DNA of 64,000 nt from Hypomesus transpacificus. Its lineage: Eukaryota; Chordata; Actinopteri; Osmeriformes; Osmeridae. The stretch is taken from positions 62,001-126,000 of the forward strand of contig NW_025813759.1 in the NCBI RefSeq assembly GCF_021917145.1. The letters are read 5' to 3'. This document shows positions 9,266 through 21,818 of the stretch, one piece after another; position 1 is the stretch's first letter; each line of letters opens with the position of its first letter. Under the pieces are notes generated by a model. The model had not been told where the DNA came from and ran no database searches. It worked only from the letters and a program-made list of their open reading frames with translations. Position numbers and translations under genes: made by a program.

Positions 9266-10719
9266 CAACCCAGTCTCATCCCAACTCGTCAAATATTGAC
9301 GCTTGGGCAGAGCCCTTTGGCGTCACTATACCGACGCCGGAGGACGCCTTTTTCGTCGTTTTTTGACGCCTAGGGACGCCCATTGACTTCCATGTTAATA
9401 TGTTCGGCTTTTCCCGTAGAAAATTGTGAACTATGGCGTCGTATTTTGACGCATTAGGTCTCCCATAGATTTTGATGAGCGGCTTTCGGATTTTTACGAA
9501 ACGTCACTATAATAAGTCGGGTGATTTCGTAAAAATCCGGCCGATGTGCTTTCAACATGATTTTTTTTGTTATATCCAAGACATAAACGTTATCAATGAC
9601 ATAAACCTTATTTAAGGACATAAAAGTTATTTATAAAATGGACTGATACCAAATAAACCGATCTAAAAAGGTAGGCCTATATGCATAAAAAAGAAAAGAA
9701 AAATAGAATCCATCGGGGGAGGAATATCATTTTATTTTAATCATAATTTTAAGCGCATGGAAGCAATCATGTCAAATGCACTGACAGCAAAACCTATAAA
9801 TTATCCAACATTATTGTAATTTAGTATTACACACGAGTCGCCTAAAAGTTTGACGCTCAATATCTGGCTGGAACTACTTCTTGTCACCCAAACCTCCGCT
9901 CTCTCGTACTGAAAAGGTAAGCTATTATCGATGAGGTAAACGTATATTTAAGATACTATCCTACTATACAGTTTTTTTTTTATTGTTTTTAGGTTGGTTT
10001 AATGTTATTATGTTTGACGTACATTGCCCGGTGCTTTGCATCACCAATATAAATTAATTGACTTTGTAAACTGCAAAAATAGGCTAATACACTGTGCTAG
10101 CTAGTTAGCTAGTCTGACGTTATGTCATGCAAGGTCATGAACCGGTGCACTTTCATTGGACTCAGACCAATGTTTATCTTTGCTGGCGTGGTCCTTTTTA
10201 CATCTCATAGCTTGCTAGGTATGACATTTATTGTATTGTATTTTTTATCTTTTCTTACTTGCAGCTGAAGTCACGCATTTTCTGGAAACGATATCGATAT
10301 CCTTATTACCTCACCATATTATTACCTCACCATATCCTTGCCTTACTGCCTATTTTAATAATTTGTCAGGACGTACCTGTGTATACCTGTGTCCACCTAC
10401 CTCTGTCCACCTGTGTTACGCCATCCACAGGCTCTGCCTGTCTTTCTGTTTGTCTTTCTGTTTGTCTGTGTTTGTGTGAATCTCCAGGCTCCAGTGATCC
10501 AGTCCACCCTACCTGCACAAGATCCACACCTGCGGTCCAGTTTCCCAATAACTTGCGGTGACATACCCTGGTTTGCCCTCCACTCACCGCCAGATCGTTG
10601 TTTTTACAACCTGGTACCTACGTTCCTGGCCTCCTTGTACTTCCGAGTCTATTATCTACTATTTGTATTCAAAGTGTTCTAATATTGCACTTTCTTGTGT
10701 CCCAAAGAAACATCCCACT
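9266..10719 (+). repeat. Left terminal inverted repeat of the KDZ element
   Basis: It matches 24141-25574 in inverted orientation almost base for base. The first 100 bp are rich in GACGC motifs. It stops about 40 bp before the first ATG of the transposase gene, so it probably contains that gene's promoter. Frames inside it are non-coding by-products shared with the other repeat. Confidence 0.93.
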
Positions 10720-10757
10720 CGCCATCTGCCCATTTGTCTGTCTACTCTTTCAACTCA

Positions 10758-13700
10758 ATGATGAGTGATTTGCAGTTGATGGAATTGGAGGATGAGCTCA
10801 AGAGTGTAGATACATTTCTTGAACATCTCAAGACAGAAGAGGTAAAGCAGCTTCTGTTTTGTCTATAGTTAACAGTATTCCTTCTTACCAGTTCATATAA
10901 GATACATGGAGGCGTATTTAAAAGACATGAATCAGGAGGGTTACACTACTTTAACTGCTTTTTCTGTCAGTAGTCCGAAGGCATTTCCCATATTGGTAAA
11001 CCTTTCTTAAACCAAGTTGTAATTCTAGACAGAGAAGAACAGACAGAAAACTAAGACCACATCACCAAAGCCTGTTCATTGGAAGAAGAGGGACCACAAT
11101 GGGGACATTGTTCACCAGCGCCCACGAGCCCTTAGAAAGCAGTCAACATCACAAAGACCAGACGAAGGAAGACATGTTTCTTCTTCACCGCCATTAGACC
11201 ATGGCCAACACCTAGACCATGGTGAATAATCTTTCGTTCCAAATGCTGTATTTCAACAGTGTGTTGTGGCGATGTTGGAGTTACGATATTATTATTTTTT
11301 CTCCTCCCTTTTGAAGATTTGAATATGCGGCAGCTTGAGGACCTTCTACAGGACTCAGAGAACATGGAATCACAAGATTTTGTTCAGCAGCCACCATTGT
11401 CCAGTTGGATTCAAAGGCAGAAAGAGGTCCAACAATGTTGGCAACAGGCGAGGCCACAGAACTTTGACAATTTACTTTCTGCTGAGAACATCGTACAGAT
11501 GACATGCAATCACTGTCACGTGAAAGAAGCTGTCATCCGTTGTGGGGAATGTATGCCCTCAGAGTGGTTTTGTGCTGAGTGTGATGGCTCGGTGCGTAAA
11601 CACCACACTCTACACAACAGGCAAACCATCATGGATGGATTTTTCAAATACATCCCACCAACAGAGGCTGTGACACTCTGTGACACTGGAAAATACAGCA
11701 TTTGTGAACAAGGTTGGCATTTCTTTTACAATTGATTGTCAATTTTCTTAACAGATCATTCTTATCTGAAATTGAAATGTGTTATTTAAGTCATTACTCA
11801 CAACCCAAACATTATTAATTGTATACCTTATGGTTCTTTGCCTTGCAGATTGTTTTCTGCCAACAGCTCTACCTCAAAGGATATGCTCCTGTGACACCGC
11901 TGATGCAGCAGTCTCTGTTGGTAGATCCATCATACTGGTTTGCATAAATGGTAGGATCTTGTTAAACTGTTGAATTTTTTTATATTACTAACACGTCACT
12001 TTGGTTTCATGTTATTGATTTGCCTTTCATGTGCTCTCAGGCCGTTATGATCTTCACGTTCCGGTGCTAACATGCAAACATTGCAACCAGAAATGGGCTC
12101 CAGAAGTCAGTGACTTTGTAAAGAGTGGTTACTGGCCTGCTACCATGCAGGCACAGACACTGTTCCACCAGGATCTCTTCCATTCCTTTGAGGCTATGAA
12201 GACAGCAGCTCCAGGAATGTCCAGACAAGCCTTTACAGCAATGTTGGACCAGAGAACAAAGCAATATGGAAGCGTAAGTAAAAAGCAGTTCAAGGTCCAC
12301 AAGTGGCTGTAGTAGGTAGTACATATTTCAGATTATAGACTGAAGACCTTACCACCCAAAATAGTCATTTGCTTCCTTATGGATTTGAAAAGTTGCATAC
12401 AAAACACAAAACATACAAAGGCAAAGATGTAGTTTATCGTTTTTGAAAGCTGTATTATATTATTTTCTTTAGACTGGCAAAGTGAATGCAGATGCATTTC
12501 AGAGAAGTTTTCTGCAATTTGTGTACTGCAACTATGAAGAGAACCAACTTCTTGGAAAGGAGCCATTGGTCTGTCCAGCCTGTAGCCCTGAAATGGTGGC
12601 TGTTTCTGTGGATGGCAACAGAAAGTTGTACAGGTTCCAGAAAACAAACCAGTGAGTTCTGTGCACACATTATGAACAGCCAATGTAGTTAATATACAGT
12701 ATGTCCAGCTGTTAATGACACTGTTAATGTCAATGTTTTTTTTGATAAGTGCTACATAAATAAAAGGTCCTATTACAAAGGTAGTCCATAATACATTGTC
12801 TTAAAGGAGTGAAGAGCCAGGGTTCTTCGATGGAGTGTTTTTAGCCCGAGACTCTGAGGTGTCCAGTTTTGTTGAGGAGGTCCGGGGAACTGTCAAGAGT
12901 GTACGTTTTACATTATTCTGAACAACATTTATTGGGATTATTTTGTTCTAATTAAAGTTAAAGTAGAAAACACGATTGCCTTCTGAGAAGGGAGTCTATG
13001 ATCAGGTGGGGATACAGCACTAGATTCTTATCCAGGGGGCACAGTACATTCATATTGCATATTGCTTTATCCTTCAAATGTACGATAGGTCAGGCAATGA
13101 CAAAATCTTGACAGTTAAAGTTTGTGTGTTTGCGTGAACAGTCCTGCAATCTAGTGTACTTGAATTAACTATTGTCATGTTCAAATGATTTACTTTGGTA
13201 GACCGCAGGAAAAGCGATGTGTGGTGACACCCAATGGAATGCAGCAAGAGAGACTTCAAAGCGGGCCAACAAGTTGGATGAAGAAGGTGTGGAAATTGCT
13301 GTGTGTAGACATGGATTTCTTCTCAAAGGTTGGTATGGGTCTGGCTAAGTAGTAGTAAAAAAATAAAATAATATATATTTATATTATTATCTAAATCTTC
13401 TTTCATGTGCATTGTGCTTTTTTTAAAGGTCTGAAGATGTATAGAGGAGAAATCTTTGCATATCCAATGTTTCTCCAAAAAGAGTTCCAGAGTGCTACAT
13501 TTTTGGCCATGGATGTGACCTGCCGATATGTGCCATACTTGACAAAAGTGTCAGAGGCCCTGACGCATCTTCAACCCCTTCAGGAAATGAGGCATTGCTT
13601 GTCTGTGATGCATGCCAAAGCCCACAATACAAAATGCGAGGTGATGCTTTTGGCTACTTGACCGTACATTTTAGAGTATGATGTGGCAAACTGAGTGTAA

Positions 13701-15601
13701 AATGCCATAATAAATGACAATAGCCATACCACAGTGGTCTGGACTGACCCATACAACAACCTAGGAGTGTGTTTAAGTTTTTCTGTAGCCCCTAAGTGCT
13801 GCCCTCTAAAGTTGGTAATCTCAGGATATGCTTCAATAACATGTGTCCACACTGCTTTACACATTATCTTCTTCCTGTAGATTCTGTGGACTGCAAGGAA
13901 CCAGGAGGGCGCCGGCACCACTCTCGGTGAAGAAGTAGAGCAAGTGAATAGTTTTCTCTCCAGATGTGCCCTTACCACCAAGTATATGGCCAAGTCAGGT
14001 TTGTAAGCTTATTTCCCCCTGCCAGCCTGCAAATGTACTTGTTTTACAAAATTGTATTGTGATTTTGTTTTGTTCTTCACAGTAAGAACTGACATGCTGA
14101 CTGTCCATGCTATGGGGTGGAATGAACGGAAAGAGAATGGCCTCCATATAGCCTTGTCTTCTAGATTCAAGAAGTCAAGATTCAAGACATACTGAAGATG
14201 ATTAACTTTTTAAAGCAGTTACATATAAACGTAACTTTTACTTATTATACCCAAAATGCATCAGGTTGTTATAGTACCCCCTAGTAGAAATTGTAGTGGT
14301 ACAGGACCTCTGGTAGTTTTAAAGACCTTCTGTATTGCTGTTTTCAGACAGTAGAGAAGACTGTGGATGTAGCTGAGAGCCTGAAGACAATGCAGGAGCA
14401 GTTGCATTGCTGTGATGACATGCTGAAACAATGGGTTGTTGATGTCAAGCAGTGGGCCAGTAGCAGTAAGAAAAATACTTAATTCATAAACACTCTCAGT
14501 CACTTGGTTGTAATATCTGCATATCTGTAGCTTAAATGTTAAAAGTGTATTTATTTTATCTCTAATCAAGGAAGCGCAGCACCTGGTCCTGTTGATGCTC
14601 AAAGTTTGCAGATCACAATCGAAGCACTCTTTGTGAGCATTTGTCAGAAAAAGCACTACCTTTACAGACAAAATGGTATGTATAGTGTAAACATAACTAA
14701 TGCAGATAAATCTTAGGCTATACTGATATCTTCATTACCATGGCAGCTCTTTTTATGTACTATTGTTTTTACTGTATTTGCAGATCGCAACAAAAGGCGA
14801 AAGAAAATAACTCAAAAGATAGCCCAGGAAAAGAAACGGTTGCTGGAAGACATCCAGAGATACAACCAACAGCCTGATGGTGACCTTGTGGACACAGAGT
14901 TAGTTGTGCAGAAACTCTCTAACAAAGCTGCAGAGAGCATGATCTGGCCTTGGCAGGAACAGAACACAGGTGTTGCATCAAGATTTAACTTAAGTATGCA
15001 TATAAAATGTCATCAAATTAGTTTATTAATGTCAAATGTTTTTATTCCTTGACAGACGGTGTGGACATCCTTACAAAGAAGAAGCTCTTTGACCACGTAA
15101 TGCTTGCCTCACGACTAAAAGAGGAAAAGCAGATATTTGTGAAGGAGATGCTGCAGCACTGCCAGTACCTCAAGGACTCAGTGGCAAAGGTCCAGACACT
15201 GATGGGCACTGTTTTAGTGAGCACACAGACAGGAAGTAAGTGTAAATCAAATGATCTGGCTACATGCATTTTCAAATTTATAGGTCAAACTATTTAAGTG
15301 GAAACCAATCCTGCAAGTATAGTCTTCGGTAAATTAATTTCAACATAAATTAACAACATTTCCAGGCTTGCCAAATGGATTAACCGAGGAGGGGTCCAAG
15401 GGCCTCATCAGTGCACTAAAAAGAAGACTGCAAGACCTGAGACTCCAACAGCAGACCATAGCAGGCACCTACAGATGCACTCTCAAACCAAGTAACAGGC
15501 TGGTGGAAGAGGAGGACAGGGAAATGGAAGAAGACATGGACTGGCAACGTGGCAACAGCTCGGATGATGATAGTGATGAGGAGGAGGATGCAGAGAATTG
15601 A
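10758..15601 (+). CDS. KDZ (Zisupton-type) transposase gene, ~16 exons
   Basis: GT-AG exons that stay in phase: 10758-10841, 11029-11221, 11317-11712, 11849-11950, 12041-12273, 12473-12651, 12807-12900, 13202-13328, 13429-13640, 13881-13998, 14083-~14190, 14348-14465, 14571-14675, 14784-14969, 15056-15235, 15366-15601; about 885 residues. Exon 3 encodes a Cys/His cluster (TCNHCHVKEAVIRCGEC, then FCAECD) like those linked to KDZ enzymes. Further on are paired CxxC motifs, VSVDGNRKLYRF (first Asp), FLAMDVTCRY (second Asp), HAKAHNTKCE, and EGAGTTLGEEVEQVNSF (Glu). A lysine-rich coiled region and an acidic tail (DDDSDEEED) close it. The exon 11 donor is unclear: without splicing a TGA occurs at 14193. 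Otherwise no stop was found. It would mobilise the surrounding element. Confidence 0.88.
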
Positions 15602-15807
15602 ATTCAAGTCACTTGGATCTGAATCACTCAGTCACAGCTGTAATCGCCTGAGACCTAACTTGATATACTGTAATTTATACTGTGTGTTCTCTCCCTTTGA
15701 TCTTTACGTGTAATGGCCCAGGCGAGTCAATTGCAACAAAGGCTGCCTCCAGAGCATGACTGCAGCAGAGCACAGAGCATTATTTGTAAATGAGTGGTAG
15801 AACATAA

Positions 15808-16037
15808 CACTTAACTTATAACATGGGTGAGTTGGTGACCAAGCTAACGTTTTCGGGTTTTTGTTTTAGATTCACTGTTAGGTAAGGGAGCGCGCTGGCT
15901 CTGCCTTCCCATTGCGGGGAGGGCCAGCGGCTCCCAGGTTTTGGTTTTATTTTCACTAACTCAAGTCTTTTCTGTTCAATAAACTTTCGTATTATTTTTT
16001 ACATACATTGACTTGCGTGGTTGGACTCAATTTATGT
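15808..16037 (+). repeat. ~230 bp internal inverted repeat, left copy, with poly(A) signal
   Basis: It is inverted relative to 18772-19003 with few differences. It contains AATAAA at 15978-15983, 377 bp after the transposase stop, so it probably forms the transposase 3' end. The right copy has AATAAA on the other strand (18830-18825), downstream of the convergent gene. Confidence 0.8.
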
Positions 16038-16261
16038 TGGCTGGCAGATTGGGCAATTGGGAAATGATGGGGATAAATTATTCATTTATTATTCATCATA
16101 TATTTATTCATCATATATTTCAATTATCCAGATTGTTTTTGAAAAATTCTGATTTAACTCTGTATAACTCGAGACAACTATCATCTCAATATTTAATATT
16201 GATTAGTGACCATTAGTGAAAATCTGAGTCTGGATGAGGTTGAAGTTCTGTGTGTAATATA

Positions 16262-16391
16262 AGGTGCGTTCGACTTCATGCAGCGCCGGCGTCGCCTGCA
16301 GCCCGGCTGACATGACGCAGCCAATGGTATTCTCAGATTCAAGGCAGCCGGCTGTCGACGCCGCCGGCGCTGCATGAAGTCGAATGTACCT
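16262..16391. mobile_element. 130 bp palindromic MITE, copy 1
   Basis: Inverted ends AGGTGCGTTCGACTTCATGC and a near-perfect inverted match; ATA is duplicated on both sides. The middle is GC-rich (CGCCGGCG). A related copy lies 280 bp downstream. Confidence 0.75.
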
Positions 16392-16669
16392 ATAGACGCA
16401 TTTTCTGTTGATAGAAATGAGTGGGAATATTTGGCATATAAACCACGCAAATAGGGATCCTCCCAACGGAACCCTGAATTAGCTGAAAGCTACTGATAGC
16501 TAACTGTAGTTCTTTAAAACCAATGAGATTCCAAACAATCGTAAAACGAAGTAATCGGATGGTTTCTAATCATGCGAAATTACACATTATGACAAACCAA
16601 AAAGGCTAAATATAGCTACCAACAAATCTTGCCATACACCATGATTTAAGTAGCCCTAGCCTACACAAA

Positions 16670-16786
16670 AGGTGTGTTCGACTTCATGCAGGGCCGGCGG
16701 CGCGGACCAGCCAATGGCATTCACTCCTTCAAGTCAGCGAGGCCGGCAGTCGGTGCCGCCGGCGCTGCATGAATTCGAATACACCT
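16670..16786. mobile_element. 117 bp palindromic MITE, copy 2
   Basis: Same ends as the 16262 copy (AGGTGTGTTCGACTTCATGC) with AAA on both sides. The 3-bp duplications suggest, but do not prove, a Harbinger-type origin. Confidence 0.7.
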
Positions 16787-17353
16787 AAAGTCAAGGCTAA
16801 TCCCTCGATGCGTCATCTCATTTAAAATACTACTCCATTGCCAACTAGGGCATTTAATGCTAATATTGATTACCTCTTCAACACCTCCATTATATTATAA
16901 TCTATTCATACATACTTTGTATGTGATATATCAATTGTTAAGATGTTCTGTTTTCAAACCCTAAACATGTAAACTTTGAAACATGTAGGCCTAGTTGAAC
17001 TACAAATATGGCGTCGTTCAACATCTCGATTCAGTGTTTAATGGAATACGTTTGTAGTTATTTTAGTAATTTGTGTTTTACACCAATATCATCTCCAATT
17101 TTATATTAGATTGATCAGAAATGTAAAATGTATATGCATTATAGATCAATATGCATTATATATAATCAGCACTACAAAAGTAAACTTTGGAATGTCTTTT
17201 TCTCATACTTTTATTTTATATTAAATCCGAGTTTTGAATGTTTTTGTCACACTGCATGGAATGTCTCAATGGAGCAACATGGACATTTTCAGCCCGGTAG
17301 CAGCATACATTGGAGTACAAGACACATTTTAGATTTTGAAAATGAACATTTCA

Positions 17354-18001
17354 AGGTGGCGCTGTTGAGCCTCTATCTGGCTTAGAGGTAAAGCCATGTG
17401 AAAAAAAGTATTTACTAGTCCAGAATATTCGACAGGGCAAGCCACGAACTAGTACCACCAAGGACATCAAACCCCTAACCCTAGCGCTGTCTGTTCAGAC
17501 CATGTCTTATGCAGAACAACTAATCATCTTTTAAGTTTGGGGATAAACAAATGCACAAGTGGTTCTGTACCCTGGTTCTGTTTGTGCTAAACCAGGACTA
17601 TGTGCCACCAAAACATAATTTGACTTTGACCACTGATGTCGTCTATTTAGATTATGAATGGTCTTGGAATCTATACTTGTAAAGATACCTCACTGCAATG
17701 GCAGATTTGGATTTTAATAAGACTGTCGTACAACAACGTCAAACCCATTTTTGGAAAGGTCTTAGCTTGCGGGTTCATTTATGTAAATTTGACACATTCC
17801 TGTAAACCCTTATCTGATATATTGACCTTTGAACCCTTGCCAGGGGTCACCTTAAAGCCCTATATTTAGTAGTAGTATGGTATTTTGGGTTCCTTTCATG
17901 GCACATAGTCCTGGCTTGGTACAGTGAATGACTGGGGTTAGATAAACTGTGTCTTTTAGTTTCATAACCCTAGCCCCTACAGGGGATCAACAGCGCCACC
18001 T
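17354..18001. mobile_element. 648 bp inverted-repeat element
   Basis: Ends AGGTGGCGCTGTTGA and TCAACAGCGCCACCT are exact inverted complements of 15 bp. No clear target duplication and no transposase frame were seen; non-autonomous. Confidence 0.55.
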
Positions 18002-18771
18002 AGAAAAGGTAATTTTTCCTAAAATTCAATTCAATTTTCTTTCCTATCTGAAGCTAGGATCATCCTGGGATTTTGTATTTAGACCAATATTGACACTCTT
18101 CACATCATACTGGAACCATGTGCGAAGATAATGATGTCAAATAATGTTAAGTAAAGTTTACATATAAGGATATTTAAATGTTGACTTTTCGAGTACTGAT
18201 ACATTTTGTCTTTCATAAAAGACCAATGAATGTATATTTGTCATATTAAGTGATTTAAATGTAACTGAGGACAAAGATCTTCTCAAAAAATTAGTTTTTA
18301 AATTTAAGTAGAAAAGAACTACATTTCCCACAACCCCGCCAATATGTTTTAACGCTAATATGCGCCATATTTGTAGTCCACGTAAGTTCGCTATGGTTAT
18401 CATTTTAGTGTAGCCCACATTATTTAATGACCTATTCAATTACTTAAAAAACTTGTATAAGTCTTACCACGTGTCAACATGCAAAAAAATAGAATATATA
18501 ATGTATAATTCATATAGCCTATCTTCATGCCATCACCTTTATTAAGGCATGGATTATTCTGAATGTGACGTCATCGCGCCACACTCCCAGTACAGATTAT
18601 TCATATTCAGCCACAAGGATCCATCATTTAACATTGTATGTAATGTGGTGTTAATAAGATAACAAATTTACATCCGCTTGTGATGGCCTAACTTTTAATC
18701 TAAGTTTTCTCTTCATAGGTAGTCTACTCTTACCTCCACCAAGCAAAGGATCAGACGGTTGCTTGTAGGCT

Positions 18772-19003
18772 AACATAAGTGAGTCCAACCATGAAAGTCA
18801 ATGTTTATAAAAGTAATACCAAAGTTTATTGAACAGAAAAACAAGACTGAGTTAGTGAAAATAAACCAAAACCTGGGAGCCGCTGGCCCTCCCCGCAATG
18901 GGAAGGCGGAGCCAGCGCGCTCCCTTACCTAACAGTGAATCTAAAACAAAAACCCGAAAACGTTAGCTTGGTCACCAACTCACCCGTGTTATAAGTTAAG
19001 TTT
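18772..19003 (-). repeat. ~230 bp internal inverted repeat, right copy, with poly(A) signal
   Basis: Inverted partner of 15808-16037. Read on the minus strand it has AATAAA at 18830-18825 and could serve as 3' end for the zinc-ribbon gene (stop at 22288), though 3.3 kb of nested repeats lie between. Confidence 0.75.
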
Positions 19004-19259
19004 TATGGAGGCAACCATAAATCGATGCCTAGAACCCAGGAAGTGACTAAATGACTAAATGTAAGTGGATAACAAACAAAACTTGAACTTAGAAAAAGAT
19101 TGTGGCCGTAACAGTATCACAATAAGCTCATAACATGTTACAGTGTATATCAATAACAAATATAGAATTGGGAACTCTTTAAACAATAACCAGGCAGCTA
19201 GGCACAGAAATATTAACAGCAGACTTCCAGGTATCCTCCCATTCTTTTACACTGTGAAA

Positions 19260-19390
19260 AGAAATACACATCAGAATCAGAATATGGTTTATTCACTATG
19301 TATGTGAACAAACACAGAATTTACGGTGGCAGGGAGGGGCAAACAATAAACATACGGATCTTAAAGTAAGTAAAAGTGCAAAAGTTTAAC
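19260..19390 (-). repeat. LINE 3'-end fragment
   Basis: It contains CAGAATCAGAATATGGTTTATT followed by a motif that in fish LINEs forms the 3' end. No coding part is attached. Confidence 0.4.
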
Positions 19391-20050
19391 TATTTCTTAG
19401 AACTAAAATCTAAGAATAAAACAATTTAAATATAAAATATGTATAAAAATAAGAGTAAGACTAAGTAAGTACAATTTTGATAACAAAGTGGTTACTTTAT
19501 CAAAAGTTGGTGAAATACAGTGATCAATGTTATTTGTTTTTACAATTTCACCATGAGTTTATGTGACTTAAGTTAAAGGTCCCCATGGCATGCTGTTTTT
19601 GGATGCTTTTATATAGGCCTTAGTGGTCCCCTAATACTATATCTGAAGTCTCCTCCCGAAATTCAGCCTTCGTGCAGAATTACAGCCACTACGAGCAGTC
19701 CCACAATGAGCTTTCCTCAGGATGTGCCGTTCCTGTATCTGTAGTTTTGAATGCTATGAGGAGGAGAGAGGCGGGGCTAACTGCCATGCTTCGGTCGTTT
19801 GTAAGCCATGATGTCTCTTGAGGAAAAAACAATATCGTGCTTGCACAGTCGTAGCTAATTTTATCATTGGCGGGCCATATTCTTTGGACGGGCAAAGCAG
19901 AGTAAGGGGAGGTAACCTTTCCCCCTTATAACGCATAAGAGGAAAATTCCAGATGGGCCCATCTGAACTTTAATTTTCTCAAAGGCGGAACAGGACATCC
20001 AGGGCTTGGTTTACACATATCGCAATTTCTAGCCACTGGGGGACCATAGG

Positions 20051-20611
20051 TAGCCTGGCTCTGCCCTCCTACGTACTTCCGCTCAATTTGGATTTTGCTT
20101 CTGTACTAGGTCTGGGAGCTCGGCTCTGAAGTCGGTTTCCAGAAACAAATTTGTTGTAGGTCCAATCAGCGAACAGAGGGAGTGGCTGAGAACGATGACG
20201 TTAATGTCGTGCACTTGTTTGAGTGGTTCAGTAATGGCGGCGGAGAAAGATGCGAGCGAAACTATTCTGCGGTTGTGGCAACGCTGCCGAATATAGGTTA
20301 AAGCCGGAGCAAGAACATTCCTTGCTGAGTTTTGTTGGTGGCCATGATGTTGTGGCCCTCCTCCCCACGGGGTTCGGGAAAAGTTTGATTTTCCAGCTAC
20401 GGCAGCTTGCTCCATTACAGTAGTGGTGAAGGAGTTGGCTAAGGCGAACGCTTGCGATTGGTTATGGCAAATCAGAGTGGTTCTGGGCGGATCCAATTGT
20501 TTTACACTTCAACAGAGGACCCGCCTTCAAGGAAGTTAACGTTTGTCAATGGAGAGATCCCAGACCCTCTGTACAAATGAAATGTACGAGGGTCTGGTTA
20601 GGACCAGGCTA
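20051..20611 (+). mobile_element. 561 bp element with 9-bp duplication carrying a helicase fragment
   Basis: Ends TAGCCTGG and CCAGGCTA are flanked by a perfect 9-bp duplication GACCATAGG. It contains a fragment of a RecQ-like helicase gene (20234-20440). The superfamily is uncertain; a 9-bp duplication is typical of MULE or Merlin groups. Confidence 0.65.
20234..20440 (+). pseudogene. RecQ-like helicase N-terminal fragment
   Basis: An ATG at 20234 opens ~20 codons. After a one-base frame change near 20295 the frame reads YRLKPEQEHSLLSFVGG and then the Walker A motif ALLPTGFGKSLIF (about 20355-20395). The motif is that of SF2/RecQ helicases (motif I, with the preceding Q-containing region). 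A stop follows near 20415. Helicase-carrying DNA transposons are known (Academ is one), but here only motif I remains, so this is a broken fragment within a short element. Confidence 0.6.
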
Positions 20612-21213
20612 GACCATAGGTAGGATAGGGGAACTCATATTAATGTTAAATAACCTCCTAAAGTTAAGTTTTCATATCATGGGACCTTTTACACTGTATA
20701 AGTAAGGGTTTGGAGAAGCACATTTTGTCGTATTGGCTTAAATAAAATTCAAATCCTAATAGTAATCAAATCAACTGCTTGGACAGTAATATGAATCTGG
20801 TATCTGTGGCCGTTACAGGACTATTATTAACACAAAGAATAACGAATTCTTATTGGATACTGCAGTTCTTTAGTAGAGTAGAAGTTAATTTCTCTGATTC
20901 AAGTTGGTGATAGTTTCTTCACAGAGGCAATGTATGTTTAATGATAAATGTTCAACTTTTAACAACAGGAACTATAGGCTTTTCACAAGTTGCTTGTGAT
21001 GAAAAATGCTGTTGGCTACATTTCAGATGGAGGAAAGAACTTGAGATATAGCCAAAAGATAAGAGTACAGTCTCTTAGAGTTCGATGGGCCTAAATGGTG
21101 ACAAGTCAGATAGTTTGTTGCACAGAACCACCTGGGGAAGTCATCCTTGGAAACTGTTAGGAAAAGGGCAGGCGCTTTTACCCCTAAAATTGCAAGGGAT
21201 TGTATCTGTCTAT

Positions 21214-21719
21214 TAGGGCCGGGCGGTATGACGGTATATACCGTTCGACGGCAGAAACCGGGAGAGTTTTGGCTATACCGTTTCAACCGCGGTATACTTT
21301 TTGACTACTTTTAAATGTTTTGGGTTGGGCAAAAAGGGCTCGCATCTAAAGTCTGAGTGAGGACATGCCGGGAAATATCAAACTGAGGCTTTAACGTATC
21401 GACCGAGCTTTAGCAAGGTTGATACGCCGACACCGAAGTTAGATATTGATAGTAAAACTCTGAGCTGTGAGTACGTCACCATGCGGATGGCATGACTTGC
21501 ATCCGCCAATCGGAACGCTCGTACTGTCGTTGCCTTTAAATAATAGCCAGTAACGTCTTGTAGTACATGCAATACTGTTTTTTCCACCACACTAGTGGCA
21601 CTGGTAAAATTTCTTAACTGAATTTACAGAACAATTACTATACCGTGATATATACCGTAACCGTGATATAAAATTACTCATACCGTGATAGAAGATTTTG
21701 GCCATATGGCCCACCCCTA
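21214..21719. mobile_element. hAT-type MITE (TAGGGCCGGGCGGTATG ends)
   Basis: Begins TAGGGCCGGGCGGTATGACG and ends GGCCCACCCCTA, with repeated TATACCG motifs near both ends. These ends are typical of short fish hAT derivatives. The target duplication is only partly visible. No coding region. Confidence 0.6.
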
Positions 21720-21818
21720 TCTATCACTCTCTATCTAAGGCCTGTAGCTGCCAGGAGTTCCTCTGTAGGATGATAATTTGTTTGGCCACAAGTGCATTAC
21801 TTCAGACGGCCTAAGGTC

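Larger units (their letters stand above)
16038..18771. other. Central non-coding region of the KDZ element with small nested elements
   Basis: No gene was recognised. It holds two GC-rich palindromic elements (16262-16391, 16670-16786) and one 648 bp element (17354-18001). The remainder is AT-rich sequence without coding signals. Confidence 0.5.
19574..20690. mobile_element. MITE with AAAGGTCCC ends, host of a nested element
   Basis: Starts AAAGGTCCCCATGGCATG and ends CATGGGACCTTT. Its right part (GGAACTCATATTAATG) is shared with the fold-back arms at ~3027 and ~8390. It is split by the 20051-20611 element. Confidence 0.55.

Noticed and set aside
8777-9373. 198-codon open frame with repeated CMLTRYLQKLI units
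   Set aside because: It is created by a 33-bp minisatellite; it runs into the KDZ element end and starts inside the relic promoter. The repeat reads better as DNA-level sites.
10231-10682. Open frames inside the left KDZ terminal repeat (mirrored at 24179-24609)
   Set aside because: Several overlapping frames on both strands with no domains; they follow from the repeat sequence and are duplicated with it.
19689-19936. Two overlapping minus-strand frames
   Set aside because: Within a MITE; no homology recognised and no splice context.
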